Of a DNA stretch of 64,000 nucleotides, positions 29,113-40,043 are shown piece after piece. Numbering within the stretch: position 1 is the stretch's first letter; every line of letters starts with the position of its first letter. Location: contig JBFKMV010000002.1 in assembly GCA_041629655.1 (NCBI GenBank), positions 1 through 64,000 of the forward strand. The letters run 5' to 3'. The DNA is from JBFKMV01 sp041629655 (GTDB taxonomy: Bacteria; Acidobacteriota; Polarisedimenticolia; Polarisedimenticolales; Polarisedimenticolaceae). The notes below the pieces were generated by a model that saw only the letters and a list, made by a program, of their open reading frames with translations, was not told where the DNA came from and searched no databases. Position numbers and translations under genes: made by a program.

Positions 29113-29167
29113 CCAACGCTCCTTCGTGGCAACTGGACTTCGCCAGTCCTCTTTCGACGCTCTGATC

Positions 29168-29196
29168 CGTTCCGACGCGACGGCTCGCTGCGTAGA
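29168..29196 (+). promoter_or_regulatory. Possible promoter before a ribosome-binding site with no start codon
   Basis: TTCCGA, 17 bases, TAGATT, followed about 15 bases later by AAGGAGG. Nine bases on, where a start codon would stand, the sequence reads ACG (AACGACG); no usable ATG, GTG or TTG is in reach and the frame closes within 20 codons. It may feed the kinase gene 90 bases later with an untranslated leader, or be the remnant of a lost gene. Confidence 0.35.
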
Positions 29197-29291
29197 TTCG
29201 AAGGCAGCGGCAAGGAGGTTCAACGACGCTCCCTGTCTCCGACACCGGTCGGGGGCGTCGCGGCGAGGGGCGGATCAGTTAGGATCGATCC

Positions 29292-31832
<2,541 letters not shown>

Positions 31833-31845
31833 GCCAAGCCGCTCA

Positions 31846-31874
31846 TGGACCTTCTTGCCGCGCTCGCATAGCGT
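31846..31874 (+). promoter_or_regulatory. Promoter for the two secreted-protein genes
   Basis: TGGACC (31846-31851), 17 bases, TAGCGT (31869-31874), 47 bases before the ATG at 31921, which has its own AAGGAGG. Confidence 0.45.
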
Positions 31875-31920
31875 GAGTCTCAAGCACGAACCGCGAACCC
31901 GCAAAGCAAGGAGGTCCGTC

Positions 31921-33087
31921 ATGAGACGCGTCACACCGTTCGCGTTGCTCGCACTCCTGTTGTTCCTTCCCTGCCAGGCCGAGCCGCCCGCCGACTTCGA
32001 CAAGGGCCGCGTCAAGGCGATGCTGGCGGCGGCGGAAGATCACGCGCGGCGCGCCGAAGCGCAATTCGGCGCGGTCGACGAGAAACCGGTCCTGCTCAAA
32101 CCCGGAGCGGCGGAGGTCTCGGTCGACTGCGATGCCGGGCAGTCGGTCAATCAGGTGCTGACCCGGCGACTCTCCCGCTACCTGACCGTCAACCTCTCCG
32201 GCACGTGCCGCGAGAGCATCCTCGTGGAGCGTCCGGGCATCACGCTCAGCGGCACGCTGGCCGGCGGCGCCGTCATCGACCCGCCCGAGGGCCCGGCGAT
32301 CAAGGCGCTGTGGGCCCACGAGCTGCGGCTCGCCGACCTCACGCTGACCGGCGCGACCGACGGTCTGCTCGCGCTGGCCAGCCGCGGGATGGTGCTCGAG
32401 CGCGTGCGCGCCGTCGACAACGAGATGTGGGGTGTCTATCTCGAGTCGAGCACCGCGGAGATCAGGGATTCGGAGCTGTCCCGCAACGCCGAGCCGATCT
32501 TCCTGTTCAAGCACTCGACGGCCGACGTCCACGACAGCGTGATGGAGGACAACGCCCCCTGGGGTCCCTGGACTCTGAGACAGTCGACGATGATGATCTA
32601 CGACAGCACGATGAGGCGCAACACGTGGGGCCTGTTCGTGGGGAACCATTCGCACATGACCGTTGAGGACTCGACGCTTGGGGAGCCGGGGACAGCGGCG
32701 TTGGCAGGAGTCCGGTTCACCGGCAGCCTCATCCTGCGGCGCTCGGAAGTGCACACCGTGGTGTTCGCGTTCGAGAATTCGTATCTCGGGATCAACCGGA
32801 GCACGATCGGCACGGACGCCGCCAAGACTGAGCTCTGGGTCGGGTACGGCTCCTACCTGGACGTCTGGGGCGGGCCGACGATCATCAACGCCGACATCTG
32901 GTTGGTGGCGTCCGGCGAGGCCGAGGTCTGGATCCCCGAACCGATCCACGGTGACGTCTACATCGCGGAGTTCGGCGAGGGCGCGTTCTACACCGGCGCC
33001 CCGATCGAGGGCGGCGTCTACTGCTGGGACCGCGGCCGGGCGTTCTGTTCGCCCCACCCCACCGACGGGGTCCACGATTGCGAATGA
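31921..33087 (+). CDS. Secreted right-handed beta-helix protein
   Basis: A 388-residue protein with a signal peptide (FALLALLLFLPCQA). Residues about 90-300 are a series of ~22-residue coils of a parallel beta-helix: GITLSGTLAGGAVID, LRLADLTLTGATDGL, MVLERVRAVDNEMWGVYL, AEIRDSELSRNAEPIFLF, MTVEDSTLGEPG. Two short cysteine pairs lie at the ends (SVDCDAG..SGTCRE; YCWDRGRAFCSPH). No polysaccharide-lyase active site is evident, so binding or a structural role is as likely as catalysis. AAGGAGG six bases before the ATG. The next gene starts 28 bases after its stop and is probably cotranscribed. Confidence 0.8.
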   Translation: MRRVTPFALLALLLFLPCQAEPPADFDKGRVKAMLAAAEDHARRAEAQFGAVDEKPVLLKPGAAEVSVDCDAGQSVNQVLTRRLSRYLTVNLSGTCRESILVERPGITLSGTLAGGAVIDPPEGPAIKALWAHELRLADLTLTGATDGLLALASRGMVLERVRAVDNEMWGVYLESSTAEIRDSELSRNAEPIFLFKHSTADVHDSVMEDNAPWGPWTLRQSTMMIYDSTMRRNTWGLFVGNHSHMTVEDSTLGEPGTAALAGVRFTGSLILRRSEVHTVVFAFENSYLGINRSTIGTDAAKTELWVGYGSYLDVWGGPTIINADIWLVASGEAEVWIPEPIHGDVYIAEFGEGAFYTGAPIEGGVYCWDRGRAFCSPHPTDGVHDCE

Positions 33088-33115
33088 TCGTTACTCAACC
33101 GGGGAGGAGAACGCC

Positions 33116-33685
33116 ATGCGTCTGAACAAAACGGTGATCATCTGCGCCGCCATCGTCGTCATCCTGTCCCTGGCCGTCTCGCCCGCGTTCGCGCAGCGGA
33201 ACTTCCGGCTCATCTCGGCCGCCGGCGACCGCGCGTCGGGTCAGGGCGGAAGCGACGCCGCCGTGAGCTGCAAGCCCGTTCACGGGTTCATCGGCTCGTT
33301 CAATTCACTCGAGTCCTGCGTGCACGAGGGCCACTTCTACGAGTGGTGCGCCGACTTCCCGGTCTGGGGCACGCTCAACGGCACGCTGTGGTACTACACC
33401 CAGCCGGAGATGAACCGGGAGTTCGACGTGCCGGAAGGCATGCTCGCCGAGAGCTGGTCGTTCGTCGTGGCCTCGGCGGTCGTCGTCTACCACACCAAGA
33501 AGGGGAAGATCTTCGCGCAGGACAACGCGCTGTGGCACTCGGCCGCCCTCGGACCGGAATTCGCCGAGTTCGAGCAGATCACCGGGGGCACGGGTCAGTA
33601 CGAGGGTGCCACGGGGTGGATCGCGATGGCCGGCGGCGATGTCGCGATCATGACCGGGGAGATCTGCACGCCGGTCGAGAACTAG
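33116..33685 (+). CDS. Secreted allene-oxide-cyclase/dirigent-barrel-like protein
   Basis: A 189-residue protein with a clear signal peptide (ICAAIVVILSLAVSPAFAQ). The C-terminal part ITGGTGQYEGATGWIAMAGG is the pattern seen in the eight-stranded barrel of allene oxide cyclases and dirigent proteins (G-G-T-G-x-Y-x-G-A-x-G). Three to four cysteines (SCKPVHG, LESCVHEG, YEWCADF) may form disulfides. GGAGGAG precedes the ATG. The fold assignment is an inference from one motif; enzymatic activity is not expected outside plants, and a binding role is plausible. Likely cotranscribed with the beta-helix gene. Confidence 0.75.
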   Translation: MRLNKTVIICAAIVVILSLAVSPAFAQRNFRLISAAGDRASGQGGSDAAVSCKPVHGFIGSFNSLESCVHEGHFYEWCADFPVWGTLNGTLWYYTQPEMNREFDVPEGMLAESWSFVVASAVVVYHTKKGKIFAQDNALWHSAALGPEFAEFEQITGGTGQYEGATGWIAMAGGDVAIMTGEICTPVEN

Positions 33686-33864
33686 ACCGACCGCAGAACA
33701 CGGAGGTTGCAGTTCCGGGAATTCGTCGTCATCGCGTCGGCGAACCGCACAAAAGAGACCTGCGGAGCTGGGATTGGCGGTCCGAAGGGCATTGACACCG
33801 TTCCTCGGGTACGCTCTCCTCGCTTCAGCACCGAGTCGCCGACGCCCCATGACGACGGGTTGCC

Positions 33865-34524
33865 GTGAACCACCTCGAAGCGTGGATCGGCGCGACGGCG
33901 GATGGCGCCTGCGCCATCGACGCACAGCAACGGATCCGGCTCTGGAACCGTGCCGCCGAGAGGATCCTCGGGTTCCATGGCCCGGAAGTGCGCGGGCGCC
34001 ACTGCTACGAGGTTCTGTCGGGAACCGACGGCGACGGCTGCCGTGTCTGCCGGCACGACTGCGCAACGATCGGGCGCGCCCGTCGCTGCCGGCCGATTCC
34101 CACCGCCGACCTGTACGTTCGCAGCAAATCGGGGGAACCGATCTGGATCAACGTGACGACGCTCCTGGTACCGGCGTCCTGGGCGACCGGCACGCTGCTC
34201 GTGCACCTGTTCCGCGACGTCGACCGGCAGGTCGCGCTGCAGCAGAGTGTCGATAAGCTCGTCTCGGAGTTCGCCGGAACGGCGGCGGCCCGCGGGCCCG
34301 GAGCCCCTGCCGACGGACCGTCGAGCCACCGGTTCCCGCTGACCCCGCGCGAGCGAGAAGTCTTGGCCCTGCTGGCCACCGGCGCCACGACGCGGTCGAT
34401 CGCCCACCGCCTTTCGGTCAGCCCCGCCACCGTGCGGAACCACGTGCACCACATCCTCGGCAAGCTCGGCGTGCACAGCCGGCTCGAGGCGGTGGCGCTG
34501 GCGCTGCGCCGGCGATGGTTGTAG
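33865..34524 (+). CDS. PAS-LuxR-type transcriptional regulator
   Basis: A 219-residue one-component regulator. Residues about 8-120: PAS domain (AWIGATADGACAIDAQQRI, LWNRAAERILGF) with a cysteine-rich insert, HCYEVLSGTDGDGCRVCRHD, of a type seen in PAS proteins that may sense redox or metal. A short linker follows, then a LuxR/GerE HTH (residues about 152-215: LTPREREVLALLATGATTRS, SVSPATVRNHVHHILGKLGV). GTG start without ribosome-binding site; a TTGACA at 33792-33797 lacks a matching -10. No target is evident; nearest neighbours are the secreted proteins upstream and the peptide transporter on the other strand. Confidence 0.85.
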   Translation: MNHLEAWIGATADGACAIDAQQRIRLWNRAAERILGFHGPEVRGRHCYEVLSGTDGDGCRVCRHDCATIGRARRCRPIPTADLYVRSKSGEPIWINVTTLLVPASWATGTLLVHLFRDVDRQVALQQSVDKLVSEFAGTAAARGPGAPADGPSSHRFPLTPREREVLALLATGATTRSIAHRLSVSPATVRNHVHHILGKLGVHSRLEAVALALRRRWL

Positions 34525-34543
34525 GACCCCGGCGCCATACCCC

Positions 34544-36013
34544 TCAGTGAATCCCCTTCATCCCCCGCTTCAGGAACGGCACCAAGAGCAGCATGAACAG
34601 GCTGACCCCGCAGATCAACAGGCCGACCTGGCCGAACACGCTGCCGTAGATCGCGGCCGACTCGGCCTGCGACACCACCTCGCCCGACTCGCCGCTGGGG
34701 ATGCTGGTCATCCGCGCGATCAGGGTGGCCAGGATCTGGGCGTAGGCGAAGCCGAGGTACCACACGCCCATCATCAGGCCGAGGATCTTGGCCGGCGACA
34801 GCTTGGAGATCGAGGACAGCCCGACCGGGGACACGCACAGCTCCCCGGTGGTGTGCAGCAGGTAGCCCAGCAGCAGCCAGGGGAAGTAGATCGAGCCCTC
34901 CGGCGACAGCTTGATGCCGAGGTTCAGGGCCAAGAAACCCAGCCCGAGCTGGAAGATCCCCAGCGCGAACTTGAGCGGGGTGCTGGGCTCGAGCTTGCGG
35001 CCCGCGAGCCAGACCCACAACCACGAGAACAGCGGGGCCAGGACGATGATGAAGGCCGGATTGACCGACTGGAACCACGTCGTCGGGATCGTCCAGCCGA
35101 ACAGGTCGCGGTCGACGTTGCGGTCGGTGAACAGGTTGATCGAGCTTCCCGCCTGCTCGAACAGCGACCAGAACGAGACGCCGAAGATGCACAGCAGCAG
35201 GGCGACGACCAGCCGGCTGCGCGCCACGGAGTCGCAGCGCGCGATCATGAAGATCACCAGGCCGACGATCACCGCGACGCTGACGACGGTGAGCAGGTTG
35301 TGCACGACGGAGAACCGCGAGACCAGCCAGGTAGCGAAGGCGATCGGGACGATCGAGCCGATGTAGACCGTCCACTCGCGGTTGATCCCGGCGACCAGCG
35401 GCCGGACCAGCTTCTCCGGATCCGGCGGCTCGGCCCGCCCATCCAGCACGCCCTGGCGGATGGTGAAGTTGAGCAGGCCGATCAGCATGCCCACGCCGGC
35501 GATGCCGAAGCCGTAGTGCCAGCCGTAGTTTTCGCCGACGTAGCCGCAGAGCAGCGGGGCCAGCAGGGCGCCGACGTTCACGCCCATGTAGAAGATCGTG
35601 TAGCCGCCGTCGCGCCGCGCGTCGCCCTCCTCGTACAGTTGGCCGACGATCGACGACATGTTGGGCTTGAAGAACCCGTTGCCGACGATCAGCAGCCCCA
35701 GCGCCAGGTGCAGCGTGCTCTCGAAGGCCATCGCGAAGTGACCCAGCGCCATCAGGATCGCGCCCCAGGTGACGGCCTTGCGGAAGCCGATCAGCCGGTC
35801 GGCCAGCATCCCGCCGAAGATCGGCGTCAGGTAGACCATCGACGTGTAGGCACCGTACATCCCGTAGGCCACGTCGTCGCTGAACAGCAGCTGTTTGGTC
35901 AGGTAGAGCGTCAGCAGCGCTCGCATGCCGTAGTAGCTGAAGCGTTCCCACATCTCGACCAGGAACAGGGTCGCCAGCCCCGGTGGGTGCTTACCGAACT
36001 GCAGCGCTGCCAT
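34544..36013 (-). CDS. POT-family proton-dependent oligopeptide transporter
   Basis: A 489-residue inner-membrane symporter for di- and tripeptides. The proton-coupling motif ExxERFxYYG is present (EMWERFSYYGMRA), as are GGMLADRLIGFRKAV, the PTR2 signature FYMGVNVGALLAPLLCGY, and a long run of hydrophobic segments with the late helix YLLHTTGELCVSPVGLS. Length and topology (14 segments) fit bacterial POTs. AGGAGG five bases before ATG at 36013 decides the start over a GTG two codons upstream. Its promoter is at 36053-36081. Confidence 0.94.
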   Translation of the reverse strand: MAALQFGKHPPGLATLFLVEMWERFSYYGMRALLTLYLTKQLLFSDDVAYGMYGAYTSMVYLTPIFGGMLADRLIGFRKAVTWGAILMALGHFAMAFESTLHLALGLLIVGNGFFKPNMSSIVGQLYEEGDARRDGGYTIFYMGVNVGALLAPLLCGYVGENYGWHYGFGIAGVGMLIGLLNFTIRQGVLDGRAEPPDPEKLVRPLVAGINREWTVYIGSIVPIAFATWLVSRFSVVHNLLTVVSVAVIVGLVIFMIARCDSVARSRLVVALLLCIFGVSFWSLFEQAGSSINLFTDRNVDRDLFGWTIPTTWFQSVNPAFIIVLAPLFSWLWVWLAGRKLEPSTPLKFALGIFQLGLGFLALNLGIKLSPEGSIYFPWLLLGYLLHTTGELCVSPVGLSSISKLSPAKILGLMMGVWYLGFAYAQILATLIARMTSIPSGESGEVVSQAESAAIYGSVFGQVGLLICGVSLFMLLLVPFLKRGMKGIH

Positions 36014-36052
36014 CCGCACCTCCTAGCGTCACGGGTCAAAAAAAGTCGGCAC

Positions 36053-36081
36053 ATTGTAGGCATCCGGCGTCCCTGCGTCGA
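36053..36081 (-). promoter_or_regulatory. Promoter for the peptide transporter
   Basis: Minus strand TCGACG (36081-36076), 17 bases, TACAAT (36058-36053). Starts transcription about 35 bases before the ATG. Confidence 0.55.
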
Positions 36082-36168
36082 CCGCGGGCGTGGTGCCGTA
36101 CCGTGCGGAGGTGCCGCGGTCGGCCCACGTGCTCGTTGAGCTCGAGCCGGTGGCGCCTCGAACAGTGA

Positions 36169-36375
36169 TCGAGCCTCCGTGCCGTCCACGCCACCGACGC
36201 CGCCCGGGCCAACCGCGGCCTGGACGTGACCCTGGACCTGGGGGGCCTGGCGCGCTTCGGCGGCCGCGCCAACCGGGATGCCGACGGCACGTAGTACCTG
36301 ACCGACATGAACGGCGCGGGCTACATGTGGAGCGACGGCGTCGCCGCCGTCAACGCCTGGGTGCCGCAGGAGTAG
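36169..36375 (+). pseudogene. Degenerate coding remnant with in-frame TAG
   Basis: Between the peptide transporter and the PQQ-like gene there is a stretch whose third frame reads like protein: GLDVTLDLGGLARFGGRAN, then TAG at 36292-36294, then YLTDMNGAGYMWSDGVAAVN and VNAWVPQE before a second TAG (36373-36375). No start codon or ribosome-binding site is available (TGA at 36166-36168 closes the frame upstream). It looks like the decayed C-terminus of a secreted or repeat protein, or a fragment left by a rearrangement. I could not find its parent in the window. Nothing else is seen in the 36014-36388 interval apart from the promoter. Confidence 0.4.
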
Positions 36376-36388
36376 CCCCCGCGAACGC

Positions 36389-37615
36389 TCAGGGAAGCTC
36401 GAGCGCCACGACGTGCTGGCGGTCGCGCAGGTAGAGTCGCTTGCCCACCAGGCTGGGCACCGTCCAGGCGTTGTTCTCGAGGATCCGGGCGCTGGCCAGA
36501 ACGCCCGGCCCGTCCCGATCGGGGCGGGCCAGGTGCAGCGACCCGTCCTCGTCCAGCAGCAGCAGCTTGTCCCCGGCGCGCAGCCCGGTCACCTTCGGGA
36601 TGCGATGGCGCCAGAGCAGCGCTCCGTCGGTCACGTCGATCGCGACGAGGATGCCGGGATCGCTGCGATGTGACGCGAGGACGACCCCGCCCAGCCGGAC
36701 TCCGTTTCCGTGGTCGACCCGCAGCCGACGATTGGCCCACAGCTCCTCGGTGCGAACGATGCCCTCGTCCGCGCGCAGCCGGATCGCTCGCATTCCCGCG
36801 TCGTCGTAGCCGTGGGAGAGCAGCAGCTGCTGCCGGGAGGCATCCCACAACGGTGTGAACGAGACGTTGTCGGCCGCGTTCTGCCTCAGCACGTGACTCC
36901 AGGTCCTGTCGCCGCTGGCCGGGTCGAGACCGTGAAGCTCGTTCATCCCGTGAAAGACCGCGTGGTCGCGACCCGCGAAACGCACCAGCACCGGTGAGGC
37001 GTGGCTCGACCGGAACTCGTGCCGGGCCCAGGCGGTCCGTCCGTTATCGAGACGCAGCGCCAGCGCTCCCGGACCCGGGCCGCCCAGCCCGGGGAGCAGG
37101 ATCAGCCCTTTCCAGGCCAGCGGACTCGCCGCGTAGCCGGACTGGGGCAGCTTGACGCGGTGGTCGGCCCGCAGGTCGCGAGTCCAGGCCAACTCGCCGT
37201 CCTCGACATTCCAGGCTCGCACGGTCGCGTCGATGGCGACCGTGATCAGCCGGTCTCCGACGACCAGCGGCGTCGCGTGGGGTCCGTCCCAGTCCTCGCG
37301 GTGCGCCGCGTAGCCGACGTCGTAGGACCGTTCCCACAGCGTCCTTCCGCTGCTCCGGTCGAGCGCGACGACCGTCTCGCGGCGTCCCCCGCCGTACGCC
37401 GTGAAGAGCTTCGTGCCGGCCGTGACGATCCCCGCGTGACCGTTGCCCAGGGGGCGGCGCCACAGGATCCTCGGTCCCGCCTCCGGCCAGCGGTCGGCGA
37501 GCTCGGACTCGACGGCGAAGCTCCGCCGCGGTCCGGCCCACTGGGACCAGTCCTCCGCGACGACCCACGTCGCCGGGAGCAGGGCGAGCGAGATGACGAT
37601 CAGGGTCCGGGGCAT
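36389..37615 (-). CDS. PQQ-like beta-propeller protein, exported
   Basis: A 408-residue protein with a signal peptide (TLIVISLALLPATWVVA) and about seven WD40/PQQ-like blades: DWSQWAGPRRSFAV at the start, then LDRSSGRTLWERSYD, NVEDGELAWTRDL, LDPASGDRTWSHVL, DVTDGALLWRHRI. The A-x-D-x-x-x-G-x-x-x-W repeat is characteristic. No quinoprotein catalytic Asp/Glu or Ca site is obvious, so it is more likely a structural or binding propeller of the BamB/quinoprotein-like type. Start uncertain: ATG at 37615 has no ribosome-binding site. It begins 31 bases after the truncated sigma-factor gene ends, on the same strand. Confidence 0.85.
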   Translation of the reverse strand: MPRTLIVISLALLPATWVVAEDWSQWAGPRRSFAVESELADRWPEAGPRILWRRPLGNGHAGIVTAGTKLFTAYGGGRRETVVALDRSSGRTLWERSYDVGYAAHREDWDGPHATPLVVGDRLITVAIDATVRAWNVEDGELAWTRDLRADHRVKLPQSGYAASPLAWKGLILLPGLGGPGPGALALRLDNGRTAWARHEFRSSHASPVLVRFAGRDHAVFHGMNELHGLDPASGDRTWSHVLRQNAADNVSFTPLWDASRQQLLLSHGYDDAGMRAIRLRADEGIVRTEELWANRRLRVDHGNGVRLGGVVLASHRSDPGILVAIDVTDGALLWRHRIPKVTGLRAGDKLLLLDEDGSLHLARPDRDGPGVLASARILENNAWTVPSLVGKRLYLRDRQHVVALELP

Positions 37616-37646
37616 GCGCAACAGGGCGGACCGGCTGCCGGCCGGG

Positions 37647-38444
37647 CTAGGAGGTCCAGCCCCCGACCAGCGACTCGACCTGATCCACCGCCAGCCCCGT
37701 CTTCTCGGCGATCTCCGCCGCGGTCGGCTCGCGGTCGAGGTCCCGCTCCAGTGAGGCCGCGGCGCGGCGGATCTTCTTGATCTTCTCGGTCAGGTGCACC
37801 GGGACGCGGATCGTGCGCGATTTGTCGGCGATGGCACGCGTGATGGCCTGCTTGATCCACCAGTAGGCGTAGGTCGAGAACTTGTAGCCGCGCTGGTGCT
37901 CGAACTTCTCCACGGCCTTCATCAGCCCGATGTTGCCCTCCTGGATCAGGTCCATGAAGGGCAGGCCCTGGTTGCCGTAACGCTTGGCGATGTGAGTCAC
38001 CAGCCGCAGGTTGGCCGTGATCAGCGCCTCGCGGTTGCGGTCGAGGTCGCGGCGCAGCCCGCGGGCCTTCTTCCACGTGGCCGAGCCCGCGAACTTCGGA
38101 TTCGCTTCGCGGTAGGCCTCGAGACGCTCCCAGCATCTTTCGATCCGCGCCATCGGCCACAGCTTGCGGCTGGTGCGGGTCTTCGGCGCGTCGCCGTTCA
38201 GCACCACCTTGCGCGTGGACGCCGGCAGGTCGAGCAGCAGCTTGGCCAGCCCCTCGCGCGCCTCGCGCAGGCCGCTGGCGTAACGGACCTCCTGCTCGGA
38301 GTCGAGCAGCGGCGTCTTGCCCATGTCGCGGAGGTAGATCGGTACCAGGTCCGGCCCGGGCGCGGCCTTGGAGCCCCGCGGCTCGAGCGCCTCGAGCTCC
38401 TGGGTCGTGGGTTCCCGCAGCGGATCGTGCTTTTTGGTCTTCAT
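37647..38444 (-). CDS. Sigma-70-family factor lacking region 4
   Basis: A 265-residue RpoD/RpoS-like sigma factor. Region 1.2: [21 protein letters not shown]. Regions 2.1-2.4: [58 protein letters not shown]. Region 3: [16 protein letters not shown] and [20 protein letters not shown]. It then stops at LVGGWTS; region 4, which contacts the -35 element and the beta flap, is absent, and the downstream DNA in all frames on this strand shows no region-4 remnant before the next gene. The complete regions show no decay. Expected to bind core RNA polymerase and read -10 or extended -10 elements only. ATG at 38444 is preceded by a TTG codon that could also start. Confidence 0.85.
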   Translation of the reverse strand: MKTKKHDPLREPTTQELEALEPRGSKAAPGPDLVPIYLRDMGKTPLLDSEQEVRYASGLREAREGLAKLLLDLPASTRKVVLNGDAPKTRTSRKLWPMARIERCWERLEAYREANPKFAGSATWKKARGLRRDLDRNREALITANLRLVTHIAKRYGNQGLPFMDLIQEGNIGLMKAVEKFEHQRGYKFSTYAYWWIKQAITRAIADKSRTIRVPVHLTEKIKKIRRAAASLERDLDREPTAAEIAEKTGLAVDQVESLVGGWTS

Positions 38445-38585
38445 CAACGCATCCCGCCTTGCAAGATCACCGCCGGAACGGGAAAATACCCGATTGGCGA
38501 TATTTCTTCAGCGGTTTGCGCGGCCGCGGCCACGCTGGCACGAATCGGGAGTGCCAGCTTGACGCGGTGCGGGGACGGGGGTGCC

Positions 38586-38966
38586 ATGAGTCGCGACGTC
38601 GGTCTGCTGTTTCTCCGCGTCACCGTCGGCCTGATGATGGCCGTCGGTCACGGCTGGGGGAAGATGGTCAAGGTGGTAACGGGGGATTTCAGCTTCGCCG
38701 ATCCGCTGGGGATCGGTGCGGCGCCCAGCCTGGTGCTGGCGGCGCTGGCGGAGTTCGTCTGCGCCCTGCTGATCGCGCTGGGCGTGCGGACCCGCAGCAT
38801 GGCGGTCCCCGTCACGGTCACGATGCTGGTGGCGGCGTTCGTCCACCATTTCGACGATCCGTGGGGCAAGAAGGAGTTCGCGCTGCTGTACGCGGTCCCG
38901 TTCGCCGCGCTGATCCTGACCGGCGGCGGCAAGTACACCCTGGACCGGATGCTGAAGCGGAAATGA
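38586..38966 (+). CDS. DoxX-family membrane protein
   Basis: A 126-residue, four-helix inner-membrane protein: GLLFLRVTVGLMMAVGHGWGK, SLVLAALAEFVCALLIALG, AVPVTVTMLVAAFVHH, YAVPFAALILTGGGKYTLD. The G-H-G-x-x-K and E-F-x-x-x-L patterns are those of DoxX/SURF4-like proteins, linked in various bacteria to respiratory or redox stress functions. The start is the ATG at 38586 with a GGGGG stretch upstream; the frame stays open much further upstream through the sigma-factor gene on the other strand. Followed by nuoH on the opposite strand. Confidence 0.85.
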   Translation: MSRDVGLLFLRVTVGLMMAVGHGWGKMVKVVTGDFSFADPLGIGAAPSLVLAALAEFVCALLIALGVRTRSMAVPVTVTMLVAAFVHHFDDPWGKKEFALLYAVPFAALILTGGGKYTLDRMLKRK

Positions 38967-38984
38967 GCGGCGCCGGGATCGCTT

Positions 38985-40043
38985 TCATCGCCGGACGAGG
39001 TCGAACGCCACCAGCGCCGACGTCACCACCAGGTTGATCAGCGCCAGCGGCAACAGACCTTTCCAGCCCAGCGCCATCAGCTGGTCGTAGCGGAAGCGCG
39101 GCAAGGTCCAGCGCACCCAGATGAACAGGAACATGAAGCAGGCCACCTTGCCGGCGAAGGCCAGGATCTGCAGCGTCCACAGCGGCCAGCCCCCGAAGGG
39201 CACCGGAAAGCCGAGCTGGTAGCCACCCAGGAACAGGGTCACGGCGACGGCCGACGAGGTCATCATGCTCGCATACTCCGCGATGTAGAACATCGCGAAC
39301 TTCAGCGACCCGTACTCGGTGTGGTATCCGGCCACCAGCTCCGACTCCGCCTCCGGCAGGTCGAACGGCAGGCGGTTGGTCTCGGCGAACCCGGCAACCA
39401 CGAAGATCGCGAACCCCAGCGTCTGCCAGCCGCCGCTGACCCACGGGAACACGTTCCAGTTCCAGAACCAGCCCGCCTGCTGCTCGACCATCAGCGTCGG
39501 GCGCAGCGTGCCGCTGACCAGCACCACGCCGATCACCGCCAGCGCCAGCGCCAGCTCGTACGAGACCATCTGGGCCGACGAGCGCAGCCCGCCGATCAGG
39601 GCGTACTTGCTGTTGGACGCCCACCCGGCGCAGACGATCCCGTACACGCCCAGCGAGGTGGCCGCGAGGGCGACCAGGATCCCTCCGTCGACGTCGGCGA
39701 TCACCAGATCGACGGGGCGGCCGAACAGCTCGACCGCCGGCCCGAACGGCACCACCGCGAAGCCGCACAACGCGGGGATCAGCGTCATCGCGGGGGCGGC
39801 GAGGTAGACCCAGCGCATCGAGTCGCGAGGGACGATGTCTTCCTTCATCAGTATCTTGACCCCGTCGGCCAGCGGCTGGAGCAGGCCGAGCGGTCCCACG
39901 CGGTTGGGCCCCCAGCGAAACTGGATCACGCCGCCCAGCCGGCGCTCGACCCAGGTCAGCGGTGGAAACGCCAGCACCAGGCCGAGGACGATCAGGCCCA
40001 CCTTGACCAGGGTTGCCAGCACGTCGAAGGTCGAGTCGCTCAT
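38985..40043 (-). CDS. nuoH: NADH-quinone oxidoreductase subunit H (NuoH)
   Basis: A 352-residue, eight-helix membrane subunit that forms part of the quinone site of respiratory complex I. Diagnostic segments: PPLTWVERRLGGVIQFRWGP, GPLGLLQPLADGVKILMKED, GWASNSKYALIGGLRSSAQM, SYELALALAVIGVV, FAETNRLPFDLPEAESELVA and GYHTEYGSLKFAMF. Complete and intact. Ribosome-binding site GAGGGG before ATG. No other nuo gene lies in the window: neighbours are DoxX and two coiled-coil proteins, so nuoH is an isolated copy, either a second complex I or a hydrogenase-type module whose other subunits are elsewhere. Confidence 0.95.
   Translation of the reverse strand: MSDSTFDVLATLVKVGLIVLGLVLAFPPLTWVERRLGGVIQFRWGPNRVGPLGLLQPLADGVKILMKEDIVPRDSMRWVYLAAPAMTLIPALCGFAVVPFGPAVELFGRPVDLVIADVDGGILVALAATSLGVYGIVCAGWASNSKYALIGGLRSSAQMVSYELALALAVIGVVLVSGTLRPTLMVEQQAGWFWNWNVFPWVSGGWQTLGFAIFVVAGFAETNRLPFDLPEAESELVAGYHTEYGSLKFAMFYIAEYASMMTSSAVAVTLFLGGYQLGFPVPFGGWPLWTLQILAFAGKVACFMFLFIWVRWTLPRFRYDQLMALGWKGLLPLALINLVVTSALVAFDLVRR

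Noticed and set aside
33792..33820. TTGACA with TACGCT downstream before the PAS-LuxR gene
   Set aside because: Spacer is only 12 bases, too short for sigma-70; at 17 bases there is no -10.
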